In this document: piece by piece, positions 9,851 to 17,215 of the stretch
Layout: each line of letters begins with the position of its first letter
Position numbering within the stretch: position 1 is the stretch's first letter
Assembly: GCA_017458085.1 (NCBI GenBank)
Contig: JAFTGE010000035.1
Coordinates: 1 to 52,951, forward strand
Origin: Oscillospiraceae bacterium
GTDB lineage: Bacteria; Bacillota; Clostridia; Oscillospirales; Oscillospiraceae
DNA: 52,951 bases
Direction of reading: 5' to 3'
Made by a program: the position numbers and the translations under genes
Notes under the pieces: model-generated
Databases searched by the model: none
What the model was told of the DNA's origin: nothing
The model's input: the letters and a program-made list of their open reading frames with translations, nothing else

Positions 9851-9937
9851 ATGGACGGTGGAAGCAGTACCGGCACATCGGCAGGCCGAAGTAGCTCAGG
9901 AAGCACACCGCATGTGCGTTTCCTTTTATCTAAATAA
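9851..9937 (+). CDS. 28-aa leader peptide upstream of mgtE
   Basis: Short ORF with an excellent ribosome site, AAGGAGG at 9837-9843, 7 bases before ATG 9851. The peptide begins MDGGSSTGTSAGRSSSGS and ends in HVRFLLSK before TAA; it is Ser/Gly/Thr-rich, polar, then briefly hydrophobic. It lies wholly inside the mgtE leader, 83 bases before the mgtE start, and its 3' half is coded by a strong hairpin (9899-9923). That arrangement fits a regulatory uORF whose translation decides which leader structure forms, as known for the unrelated Salmonella mgtL. No homology to a known leader peptide is claimed. Confidence 0.55.
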   Translation: MDGGSSTGTSAGRSSSGSTPHVRFLLSK

Positions 9938-10000
9938 GACCTGTGCTTCGGTCTGCGTGTCGGGCTTCCTTATCACTTCCTTGTCCCTGGACAAGACCCG
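9899..10000 (+). promoter_or_regulatory. Structured mgtE leader with competing hairpins
   Basis: Hairpin A pairs GGAAGCACA (9899-9907) with TGTGCGTTTCC (9913-9923), with a small bulge. The same GAAGCACA (9900-9907) is also perfectly complementary to TGTGCTTC (9942-9949), which otherwise forms the loop of a GACC/GGTC hairpin. A third hairpin, CTTGTC-CCTG-GACAAG (9980-9995), is enclosed by TCGGG/CCCGA. No T-run follows, so it is not a plain terminator. It does not match the M-box magnesium riboswitch as I know it. Confidence 0.5.
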
Positions 10001-10020
10001 AAAAAGAGGAGGAGAAACCG

Positions 10021-11394
10021 ATGGCAGTACACAGTGTAACCGTTGAGAAGACCATTATGGCGCTTCTCGAGGAAAAGAAGTATCAGACCCTGAAGGACAT
10101 TCTGGTGACCATGAACCCGGCGGATATCGCCGCGGTCTTTGAGGAGCTGGACGAGGAGCGCATGCCCCTGCTGTTCCGGCTGCTGCCCAAGGAGACGGCG
10201 GCCGAGACCTTTGCCGAGCTCGAGCCCCAGTGGCAGGAGCTGCTGATCCGCGGCTTCTCGGACACGGAGCTGCGCGAGGTCGTCAACGAGCTGTATGTGG
10301 ACGACGCGGCGGACCTGGTGGAGGAGATGCCGGCCAACGTGGTCAAGCGCATCCTCGCTCAGGCCGATCCCCAGATGCGGCGGGAGATCAACGAGATCCT
10401 GCGCTATCCGGAAAACTCCGCCGGCTCGATCATGACCACGGAGTATGTCTCTCTGCGGCCGGGGATGACCGTGGCGGACGCCATCCAGCGTATCCGCCGC
10501 ACCGGTGTAGACAAGGAGACCATCTACACCGGCTACGTCACGCAGGAGCGGCGGCTCCTGGGTACGGTCTCCGTCAAGGACCTGCTCCTGGCGGCGGACG
10601 ACTCGACCCCAATCTCACAGATCATGGATGAAAACGTGATCTCCGTCAATACTCTGACCGACCAGGAAGAGGTCGCGCAGATGCTCTCCAAATACAACTT
10701 TCTGGCCCTGCCTGTGGTGGACAACGACGCGCGCATGGTCGGTATCATCACCTTCGACGACGCCATGGACGTTCTCGTGGAAGAGACCACGGAGGACATC
10801 GAGAAGATGGCCGGTATGCTCCCCTCGGAGAAGACCTATCTGCATTCCAACGCCTGGGATCTGTTCAAGCACCGTATCCCCTGGCTTGCGCTGCTGATGG
10901 TTTCGGCCACCTTCACCGGTATGATCATCACCGGCTTTGAAAGCGCCCTGGCCGCGCAGGTGGTGCTGACGGCCTTCATCCCCATGCTCATGGACACCGG
11001 CGGCAACTCCGGCTCTCAGGCCTCCGTCACCATCATCCGCGCCCTGAGTCTGGGCGAGCTGGATTTTTCCGACCTGCCCAGGGTCATCTGGAAGGAATGT
11101 GAGACGGCGGTCCTCTGCGGTGTGGCGCTGGCCGCGCTCTGCTTTGCCAAGATCATGCTGGTTGACCGGCTGCTGCTGGGCAACACGGGCATCACCGTAC
11201 TGACTGCCTTTGTGGTGTGCTTTACCATGGCCGTCACCGTGCTGATCGCCAAGCTCGTCGGCTGCACGCTGCCCATGGCGGCCAAGAAGATCGGCTTTGA
11301 CCCCGCGGTCATGGCCAGCCCCTTTATCACCACCATTGTCGACGCGCTGAGTCTGCTGGTCTACTTCGGCATCGCCAGCGCCCTGCTGTTTTGA
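10021..11394 (+). CDS. mgtE: Magnesium transporter MgtE
   Basis: Mg2+-gated magnesium channel in the cytoplasmic membrane. It is 457 aa from ATG 10021, behind AGAGGAGGAG. Domain order is the family's: an MgtE N-domain of helical repeats (about 1-125), two CBS domains (about 130-255, including ENSAGSIMTTEY at the start and GIITFDDAMDVL at the end), a linker helix, then five membrane segments from about residue 285. The channel-lining region has MLMDTGGNSGSQAS. Expression is probably set by the upstream leader with its 28-codon ORF, and channel activity by Mg2+ on the CBS domains. Confidence 0.95.
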   Translation: MAVHSVTVEKTIMALLEEKKYQTLKDILVTMNPADIAAVFEELDEERMPLLFRLLPKETAAETFAELEPQWQELLIRGFSDTELREVVNELYVDDAADLVEEMPANVVKRILAQADPQMRREINEILRYPENSAGSIMTTEYVSLRPGMTVADAIQRIRRTGVDKETIYTGYVTQERRLLGTVSVKDLLLAADDSTPISQIMDENVISVNTLTDQEEVAQMLSKYNFLALPVVDNDARMVGIITFDDAMDVLVEETTEDIEKMAGMLPSEKTYLHSNAWDLFKHRIPWLALLMVSATFTGMIITGFESALAAQVVLTAFIPMLMDTGGNSGSQASVTIIRALSLGELDFSDLPRVIWKECETAVLCGVALAALCFAKIMLVDRLLLGNTGITVLTAFVVCFTMAVTVLIAKLVGCTLPMAAKKIGFDPAVMASPFITTIVDALSLLVYFGIASALLF

Positions 11395-11403
11395 CCAAGC
11401 GGA

Positions 11404-11437
11404 AACAACCCCCCCGTGCTCTGCACAGGGGGTTGTT
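11404..11437 (+). terminator. Terminator between mgtE and macro-domain gene
   Basis: AACAACCCCC paired with GGGGGTTGTT around a GC-containing loop, followed by TCTTATC. It lies 10 bases after the mgtE stop and just before the end of the convergent macro-domain gene, so it can serve both. Confidence 0.8.
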
Positions 11438-11439
11438 TC

Positions 11440-12144
11440 TTATCCGATTTTTCCGTAAATCCCCTTCAGCCGTTCGATCTCGGCCTCCGGCAGCGGGGGC
11501 TGCAGCGGGTCGACCCCCGTGCGGTAACAGGCCTCAAAGTACGGGGTAAACTCTACCTCCTCCACCTCCGGGCGCAGATCGACCCGGACAAACAGTCCGT
11601 TATCCAGCTCGAAGATCGCGTGGTCGCGGTAGTAGCCGATATAGCCGACGATCTCCGGCTTGTGGTAGGCCTGCTGGCTCTGGCTGTACAGCGCGGGCGT
11701 GTCCGCGACGAAAATCGTTTGAATGGCCCGCTTTTCCGCCGCATCCAGGGCAATATGCACGGCCTCCTCCCGGGGAAAGAGATAATAAGTCGCGGAGAGG
11801 AAGGGCATCGCAATCGTCTCGCAGCCCAGCGCTTCTGCGATATCGTAGACGTTTTGATAGCAGCGGCGCAATATCAGCAGCTCGTTCTGCTTGCCGTTGA
11901 GCCAGCGGGGTACTGCCGTGGCGATGGCCTGTTCAAAGGGCAGTCCCGCGCCCTCCAGCGCCCGCGCGCTGCCGACGGGGATATAGCGCTGGCGCCGAAT
12001 GGCCTCGCGCAGCGCGTCGCCCCCGACCGCGGCCAGCCGCTGGCTGACCGGCCCGTCGATCACGCGCATGGTCATCTCCACGCTGACCACTACGGCCTGC
12101 GCCTGCACGTCAAGAATATCTCCCTGTGTGACGGTATATGACAT
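11440..12144 (-). CDS. Macro-domain protein (ADP-ribose binding)
   Basis: The 234-aa protein has a macro domain over about residues 1-165: it opens SYTVTQGDILDVQAQAVVVS, then VPRWLNGKQNELLILRRCYQN, and the conserved IAMPFLSATYYLFPREEAV followed by a strand IQTIFVAD. Macro domains bind ADP-ribose or O-acetyl-ADP-ribose and some hydrolyse it. The usual N-A-A-N after the first strand reads VVSVEMTMRVIDGPV here, so catalytic competence is uncertain. The C-terminal 70 residues are a family-specific extension. It is transcribed alone from a good promoter and diverges from the YihY gene. Confidence 0.75.
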   Translation of the reverse strand: MSYTVTQGDILDVQAQAVVVSVEMTMRVIDGPVSQRLAAVGGDALREAIRRQRYIPVGSARALEGAGLPFEQAIATAVPRWLNGKQNELLILRRCYQNVYDIAEALGCETIAMPFLSATYYLFPREEAVHIALDAAEKRAIQTIFVADTPALYSQSQQAYHKPEIVGYIGYYRDHAIFELDNGLFVRVDLRPEVEEVEFTPYFEACYRTGVDPLQPPLPEAEIERLKGIYGKIG

Positions 12145-12179
12145 ACGGCTCTCCTTCCGACCCCGGTCGATTTTTTGTT

Positions 12180-12208
12180 ATTATAACCTACCGCCCCGGT
12201 TGATTCAA
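12180..12208 (-). promoter_or_regulatory. Promoter of macro-domain gene
   Basis: Minus strand TTGAAT (12208-12203), 17-base spacer, perfect TATAAT (12185-12180). Confidence 0.7.
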
Positions 12209-12276
12209 GCCCCGCCTCTTGCATTTTCCGGCCGAATATGGCACAATCAGGTATCATATTCTGTTAAGCCGGAAGA

Positions 12277-12306
12277 ATGACGGGGCCCTCCGCTTCCCCC
12301 GTCACT
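12277..12306 (+). promoter_or_regulatory. Hairpin in the leader of the YihY gene
   Basis: TGACGGGG pairs with CCCCGTCA across a 14-base loop, about 30 bases before the YihY gene start. There is no T-run, so it is not an obvious terminator; it could shape the 5' leader. Little more can be said. Confidence 0.25.
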
Positions 12307-12335
12307 CTCACTATCTTGGACAATCAGGAGCTGCC

Positions 12336-13193
12336 ATGAAAAACAAACGCTTTCTCCGCATCCTTAAACAGACGCAGGCGGTCTACGCCACGAACGACAT
12401 GGACATCTATGCCGGCTATGCCACGCTCTACATTCTCATGTCGATGGTGCCGCTGCTGATGCTGATGATCTCGGCGGTCAACCTGCTGCCCGCAAGCTAC
12501 ATCACCAACTTCGAGACCAGCCTGGAAAATCTCTTCCCCAACATTCCGCAGATCCAAAGCATGATCCACAGCATCGTTTATAATCTGACGCGGGTTTCCG
12601 GCGGGCTGGTGGCCTCCATTTCGGCGGTGACGAGCCTGTGGTCGGCCTCCAACGGCGTCTCGGCCATCCAGATCAGCATGCAAAAGATTCAGCATGGCGG
12701 CAAGGCGGGCATGCTGCGCAACCGGGCCTATGCCCTGCTGTATACCGTGATCTTCATTGCGCTGATTCCGGCGCTGCTCCTGCTGCGTGTGCTGCGTCAC
12801 TCGCTGGAGGGCTGGATCATCGCGCTGGAGGCGAAGCTGCACATGGTGGATATCGCCGGCTGGCTCATCTCCCTGGTGCGTTTGAGCGGCATCGCCACCC
12901 CCTTTGTGATGGCGGCGGTCATTCTGCTGACCTACACCTATCTTGCCGGCGGCAAGCGCAGCATGAGAAGCCAGCTGCCCGGGGCTGTCGTGACGGCGGT
13001 GGCCTGGGTCGCTTTCTCGGCGCTGTATGAATTTTTCATCTCCCGCTTCTGGAGCGCCTCGACCATCTACGGATCTCTCGCGGCGGTGTTCCTCGCGGCG
13101 ATGTGGCTGCGCACCATTATCACGATTTTGTTCTACGGCGCGGCGCTCAACCAGGCGATCCTGGACACGCGGCCCACACTGCCGGAGGTCTGA
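12336..13193 (+). CDS. YihY/BrkB family inner-membrane protein
   Basis: Polytopic membrane protein of 285 aa from ATG 12336, behind CAGGAG. It shows the family signature: an N-terminal helix pair starting TNDMDIYAGYATLYILMSMV, a central VASISAVTSLWSASNGVSA segment and a late WVAFSALYEFFISRF followed by YGSLAAVFLAAMWLRTII. About six membrane segments are apparent. The molecular function of the family is unsettled; the old label ribonuclease BN is wrong. gluQ begins directly after its stop, so the two are co-transcribed. Confidence 0.88.
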   Translation: MKNKRFLRILKQTQAVYATNDMDIYAGYATLYILMSMVPLLMLMISAVNLLPASYITNFETSLENLFPNIPQIQSMIHSIVYNLTRVSGGLVASISAVTSLWSASNGVSAIQISMQKIQHGGKAGMLRNRAYALLYTVIFIALIPALLLLRVLRHSLEGWIIALEAKLHMVDIAGWLISLVRLSGIATPFVMAAVILLTYTYLAGGKRSMRSQLPGAVVTAVAWVAFSALYEFFISRFWSASTIYGSLAAVFLAAMWLRTIITILFYGAALNQAILDTRPTLPEV

Positions 13194-14126
13194 ATGGCCG
13201 CCGATGTTGTCGGGCGCTTTGCGCCCAGTCCCTCGGGCTACATGCACCTGGGGAACCTGCTGAGCATGCTGCTGGCCTGGCTGGACTGCCGCAGGCTCGG
13301 TGGGGAGCTGGTTTTCCGCATGGAGGACCTGGACCCCGCCCGCTCCAAGCCGGTTTACATCGAGGCGCTGGCGGATGATCTGCGCTGGCTGGGGCTGGAT
13401 TGGGACCGCGGCTGGCCGGACGGCGCCTATGCCCAGTCAAACCGCACCGCTCTCTACGCGGAAGCTTTCGACCGGCTCCGAACGCAGGGCCTCGTCTACC
13501 CCTGCTTCTGCACCCGTGCCGAGCGCCTGGCCGCGGCCTCCGCTCCTCATCCGGGCGAGGCGGAATTTGACCGCGGCTGCCGCTGTTCCCATTTGGACGA
13601 ACGCGAGCGCGCCGCCCTCCTTTCCTCCGGCCGCCCCCACGCCTGGAAGCTCCGCTGCCCGGATCGGCGGATCACCGTAGTCGACGGGCATTACGGCGTC
13701 TTCACCCAAAATCCCGCCCGCGATGTGGGCGACTGTATCGTCCGCCGCGCCGACGGCGTCTTTGCCTATCAGCTGGCTGTCAGCGTGGACGACATGGCGA
13801 TGGGCGTGACGCGGGTTGTCCGCGGGCGCGATCTGCTCGCCTCCGCGCCGCGTCAGCAGTGGCTGATCGAAACGCTCGGCGGCACAGCCCCGGCCTACTG
13901 CCATGCGCCGCTGATCACCGCCGACGGCGGCAAGCTCTCCAAGCGTCTGGGCAGTCTCAGCACGCAGACGCTGCGCCGGACCCACACGCCGGAGGCGCTG
14001 GTGGGAAAGCTGGCATGGATGTGCGGTTTGACCGACTCCGCCGCGCCCGTCGCGGCAAAGGAGCTGGTCGCCGGCTTTAGCTGGGAGCGCGTAAAAACGG
14101 CGGATATCCCGTTGGATCTGTTCTGA
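13194..14126 (+). CDS. gluQ: Glutamyl-Q tRNA(Asp) synthetase
   Basis: Paralogue of the GluRS catalytic core that activates Glu and attaches it to queuosine in the anticodon of tRNA(Asp), needing no tRNA-binding anticodon domain. The 310-aa length, without that C-terminal domain, distinguishes it from GltX. Motifs are the HIGH-like PSGYMHLGN near residue 12, FRMEDLDPAR, a Cys cluster (CFC near residue 103 and CRC near 127) matching the zinc site, and KLSKR near 245 for KMSKS. Its ATG follows the YihY stop with no gap, behind GGAGG. A terminator begins at the stop codon. Confidence 0.9.
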   Translation: MAADVVGRFAPSPSGYMHLGNLLSMLLAWLDCRRLGGELVFRMEDLDPARSKPVYIEALADDLRWLGLDWDRGWPDGAYAQSNRTALYAEAFDRLRTQGLVYPCFCTRAERLAAASAPHPGEAEFDRGCRCSHLDERERAALLSSGRPHAWKLRCPDRRITVVDGHYGVFTQNPARDVGDCIVRRADGVFAYQLAVSVDDMAMGVTRVVRGRDLLASAPRQQWLIETLGGTAPAYCHAPLITADGGKLSKRLGSLSTQTLRRTHTPEALVGKLAWMCGLTDSAAPVAAKELVAGFSWERVKTADIPLDLF

Positions 14127-14148
14127 CCGGGCCTCGAAAGAGGCCCGG
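14127..14148 (+). terminator. gluQ terminator hairpin, left copy
   Basis: CCGGGCCTC-GAAA-GAGGCCCGG, a 9-bp stem with a GNRA loop, starting right after the gluQ stop. It lacks a T-run (followed by CCAATG). An identical 22-base hairpin occurs at 14323-14344. Confidence 0.8.
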
Positions 14149-14162
14149 CCAATGTGTCAACA

Positions 14163-14324
14163 AACCTCAAAAGAGCGTCATTCCGAGCCAGTGTCGCAAC
14201 ACTGGCGTGGGAATCCGTTCTCCGGTAAAGTGCTGGAAATATGCGGCTTTCGGGGAATACGGATTGCCACGTCGCTTGCGCTCCTCGCAATGACAGATGG
14301 GTACTTTGTCTACAGTCTGAAGCC
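14163..14324 (+). repeat. 162-bp repeat element, copy 1
   Basis: Matches 32701-32862 at 160 of 162 positions by eye (mismatches in the CAAAAG/CAAGAG and GGTAAAG/GGTATAG steps). It fills the 344-base gene-free gap 14127-14470. It consists of two inverted stem-loop arms. The left arm runs from GTCATTCCGAG (about 14178) to GTGGGAATCCGTT (14219); the right arm, read on the minus strand, runs from GTCATTGCGAG to GTGGCAATCCGTA. A short unique core and 3' tail (AGATGGGTACTTTGTC...) complete it. It encodes no transposase. The short ORFs it creates are non-genic. Related palindromes are, from memory, widespread in bacterial genomes. Confidence 0.9.
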
Positions 14325-14344
14325 GGGCCTCGAAAGAGGCCCGG
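14323..14344 (+). terminator. gluQ terminator hairpin, right copy
   Basis: Exact second copy of the 22-base hairpin at 14127-14148, here followed by TTTGTC, the more terminator-like context. It abuts the right end of repeat copy 1 and insulates the transporter gene downstream. Confidence 0.8.
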
Positions 14345-14402
14345 TTTGTCATTTCCACCAAAAAATTGGGGCTTCTTTGTGAACATTGTGGTAAAACGCG
14401 CA

Positions 14403-14431
14403 TTGACTTTAGCGGTGCAAAGTGATAAAGT
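14403..14431 (+). promoter_or_regulatory. Promoter of DAACS transporter gene
   Basis: TTGACT at 14403-14408, 17-base spacer, TAAAGT at 14426-14431, about 40 bases before the ATG. Confidence 0.65.
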
Positions 14432-14470
14432 GCGTGTCATAGCACTTATCATCCGATTGGAGGCATTTTC

Positions 14471-15691
14471 ATGAAAACCCTGTTTGCCAAGAAAAATCTG
14501 TTCCTGCGCGTCGCCATCGGCTTTGTCCTGGGCGTGATCCTGGGCTTTGCGGCCCCGAAGTTCTCCATCGCCACCAAGGTCGTCGGCGACATCTACCTTA
14601 ACCTCATCAAGCTCATGATCATCCCGATCGTGGTCTGCGCGGTGTTCTGCGGCATCGCCAACATTCGCGACAGCGCCCTGCTGCGCAAGATCGGCTTCCG
14701 CACGGTGCTGCTGTATGTGATCATGTTCATTTTCAGCGCCGCCGTCTCGCTGGCCATCGCCTACGCCATCCGCCCGGGCTACGGCACGGTGTTTGAAAAC
14801 GCCCCCGTCTACGAGGGTACGATCACCAACCCCACCATCGCAAGCTTCTTGACCACCATCGTTCCCACCAATATTATCAAGTCCATGGCTGACGGCAGCA
14901 CTCTGCCCGTCATCCTCTTCACCATTGTCTTTGCCGTGGCCATCGTCTCCATCGGCGATCAGGGCAAGGCGGTTCTGGACTTCATGAACAGCCTGTCCGA
15001 GGCCATGTTCAAGATGCTGGGCTACTTCATGGAGCTGTCGCCCATCGGCGTTCTCTCCCTGATGGCCTTTTCGGTGGCCCAGTACGGCGCAGGCATCTTC
15101 TCGGCCCTGGCCAAGTACATCGCCTGCTGCTGGCTTTGCTGCGTGGTGGTGTTCTTTGTGGTCATGGTGCTGCCCACCTGCCTGTACACCAAGGTGCCCG
15201 TGGGCAAGCTCCTGAAGGCCTGCGGCAAGATCGCCCTGGTGACCCTGTCCACCACCTCCTCGGCCGCCACCCTGCCCACCACCATCAACGTGTCCATGGA
15301 GGACCTCGGCGCGCCGGAGGGCGTCTCGAAGTTCACCCTGCCTCTCGGCTGCACCATCAACATGTGCGGCGGCGCCTGCAGCTTCTGCTGCCTGGCGGTC
15401 TTCGTGTCCGATTTCTATGGCATCGGCCTGTCCTTCGGCACCATCGTCTTTTTGGTCTTTATCGCCACGCTCATCAACATGGCGGCCCCCGGCATCCCCG
15501 GCGGCGGCGTTGTGCTGGGCGCGTCCTTCCTGTCCATCCTGGGTCTGCCCATCGACCTCATGGGACCCATCAGCGGCTTCTACCGTCTGCTCGACATGGC
15601 CTTCACCACCATCAATGTTGAAGGCGACGTGGCCGCCAACCTCATCATCTCCAAGAGCATCGGCGAGTACGATGCCGGTAAGGTGGCGTAA
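14471..15691 (+). CDS. Dicarboxylate/amino acid:cation symporter (DAACS family)
   Basis: Secondary transporter of the GltP/DctA/SstT fold, 406 aa, with eight membrane helices and two re-entrant loops expected. Visible signatures are LNLIKLMIIPIVVCAVFCGI near residue 45, the Ser-rich hairpin LSTTSSAATLPTTINVS near 260, GCTINMCGGACSF (family NMDGTA position near 297) and the second hairpin AAPGIPGGGVV. The substrate cannot be read off: the NMDGT motif has NMCGG, an unusual change at the cation or substrate site. ATG 14471 follows GGAGG. It lies 9 bases before the aromatic-pathway fusion gene, suggesting co-transcription. Confidence 0.9.
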   Translation: MKTLFAKKNLFLRVAIGFVLGVILGFAAPKFSIATKVVGDIYLNLIKLMIIPIVVCAVFCGIANIRDSALLRKIGFRTVLLYVIMFIFSAAVSLAIAYAIRPGYGTVFENAPVYEGTITNPTIASFLTTIVPTNIIKSMADGSTLPVILFTIVFAVAIVSIGDQGKAVLDFMNSLSEAMFKMLGYFMELSPIGVLSLMAFSVAQYGAGIFSALAKYIACCWLCCVVVFFVVMVLPTCLYTKVPVGKLLKACGKIALVTLSTTSSAATLPTTINVSMEDLGAPEGVSKFTLPLGCTINMCGGACSFCCLAVFVSDFYGIGLSFGTIVFLVFIATLINMAAPGIPGGGVVLGASFLSILGLPIDLMGPISGFYRLLDMAFTTINVEGDVAANLIISKSIGEYDAGKVA

Positions 15692-15700
15692 GAGTACAGG

Positions 15701-17122
15701 ATGAAGATCGCTTATCAGGGCATCCCCGGCAGCAACTCCGAGGCTGTCAGCGTCATCTTTGCGCAGAACCAGGGCTTCATCGCGCCGGAGTATCTGCCCG
15801 CCGTCCACTCCCAGGGCGTCATCGACATGCTCAAAAGCGGGCAGGCCGACTACGGCGTCATGGCCACGCGCAACCTTATGGCGGGCACCGTCGGGGAATC
15901 CGACAACGCGCTGTCCCACCTGAGCCATCGCGTCATCGACGCCCAGTGGCTCTCGGTGCACCATTGCCTGTTCGTCAAGAACCCCTTCTGCCGCTTCGAC
16001 ACCATCGCCTCCCACATCCAGGCCCTGGGCCAATGCCGCAACAATCTCCACAACCGCTACTCAAATTGCAGGCTGCTGGAGGTGGAGGACACGGCCCTTG
16101 CCGCGCGGATGCTGGCCGACGGCACCCTGCCGGAGACCACCGCCGTCCTCTGCCGCAAAAACGCGGGCGAGATGTTCGGCCTGCATCTGGTGGCCGAAAA
16201 CCTGGAGGACGACTCCCGCAACATGACGGAATTCGTGCTCATCAAGGCCATGCACATGATCAGCAAGACGGTCATCGTGGCCGGGCTCGGTCTGATCGGC
16301 GGCTCCATGGCCAAGGCCATCAAAAAAAACACCGACTGCCGCGTACTGGGCTGGAACCGCACACGCTCGACGGCGGAGAAGGCGCTCTTCGACGGCGCCA
16401 TCGACGCCATCGCCACCGAGGCCGACTTTGCCGCCTGTGACATGCTCATCGTCGGCATGAGCCCCGCCGCCTCTGAAGCCTTCCTGCTGGAAAAGATCCC
16501 GCAGATGAGGCCCGGCTCGCTGGCGGTGGACCTGGTGGGCGTCAAGACCCGGATCGTCGAATCCGTCGGCCCCGTGGCCGAGGCGCGCGGCGTGCGCTTC
16601 ACCGGCGGGCACCCGATGCAGGGGCTTGCCCACGCGGGCTATGAGCGCTCCTTTGCCGACCTGTACAAGGGGGCCAGCATGATCCTCGTCCCCTCCGTCG
16701 CCACCCAGCCGGGCGACACCGAGGAGCTGGGCAGCTTCTTCCGCTCCGTGGGCTTCGGGCGCATCACCGTGGCCGGGGCCGAGGTGCAGGATCACATGAT
16801 CGCCCATACCTCGCAGCTGGCACATATCGTGTCCAACTCCTATGTCAAGAGTCCGGTGTCCACCAACTATGTCGGCTTCTCCGGCGGCAGCTACAAGGAC
16901 ATGACCCGCATCGCCTGCCTGGACGAAACGATCTGGAAGGAGCTGTTCATCTGGAACAAGGCCTCCCTTCTGCCGGAGATCGACGATCTTGTAGAGAACA
17001 TCACACTGCTGCGAAACGCCATCGAAGCGGAGGATTACGACGCGCTTGAGGCGCTGCTGCGCGCCGGCCGAGAGGCCAAGGAGCGCATCGACGCGGCAAA
17101 CCCCGACCAGCCCTCCGACTAA
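15701..17122 (+). CDS. Prephenate-dehydratase-like domain fused to prephenate dehydrogenase
   Basis: 473-aa two-domain protein. Residues 1-183 resemble prephenate dehydratase (opening MKIAYQGIPGSNSEAV, then QADYGV, GQC near 110-112). Residues 187-450 are TyrA: the NAD loop GLGLIGGS (195-202), GGHPMQGLAHAG, ADLYKGASMILVP and DHMIAHTSQLAH. TyrA oxidatively decarboxylates prephenate to 4-hydroxyphenylpyruvate for Tyr. In the dehydratase part two hallmark motifs differ from the family as I know it: the ENS-type site reads RNL (57-59) and the TRF motif reads TEF (176-178). It may be inactive and serve as an effector-binding domain. There is no chorismate mutase or ACT domain. It sits 9 bases after a DAACS transporter. 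Confidence 0.85.
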   Translation: MKIAYQGIPGSNSEAVSVIFAQNQGFIAPEYLPAVHSQGVIDMLKSGQADYGVMATRNLMAGTVGESDNALSHLSHRVIDAQWLSVHHCLFVKNPFCRFDTIASHIQALGQCRNNLHNRYSNCRLLEVEDTALAARMLADGTLPETTAVLCRKNAGEMFGLHLVAENLEDDSRNMTEFVLIKAMHMISKTVIVAGLGLIGGSMAKAIKKNTDCRVLGWNRTRSTAEKALFDGAIDAIATEADFAACDMLIVGMSPAASEAFLLEKIPQMRPGSLAVDLVGVKTRIVESVGPVAEARGVRFTGGHPMQGLAHAGYERSFADLYKGASMILVPSVATQPGDTEELGSFFRSVGFGRITVAGAEVQDHMIAHTSQLAHIVSNSYVKSPVSTNYVGFSGGSYKDMTRIACLDETIWKELFIWNKASLLPEIDDLVENITLLRNAIEAEDYDALEALLRAGREAKERIDAANPDQPSD

Positions 17123-17137
17123 GACCGAAACAAAAAA

Positions 17138-17152
17138 CGGCGCATAACGCCG
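17138..17152 (+). terminator. Weak hairpin after tyrA fusion gene
   Basis: CGGCG-CATAA-CGCCG, a 5-bp stem 15 bases after the stop, followed by CCCTTCTTGGG. Possibly a weak terminator. Confidence 0.3.
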
Positions 17153-17215
17153 CCCTTCTTGGGCATGCTGACCTTGTGATCCCAATCTCCCATAAAACGC
17201 TATGAGGTGAAGCAC

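Noticed and set aside
9807-10020. M-box or manganese riboswitch upstream of mgtE
   Set aside because: Conserved motifs of those riboswitches, as I know them, are missing; the short ORF and competing hairpins explain the leader better.
12145-12335. Extension of the YihY reading frame to 12219
   Set aside because: The upstream part lacks family similarity and a ribosome site; CAGGAG precedes ATG 12336.
14152-14474. Short ORFs on both strands across repeat copy 1
   Set aside because: They are translations of the palindromic element and overlap each other in several frames; similar ORFs recur at copy 2. No ribosome sites; such peptides are common false annotations.
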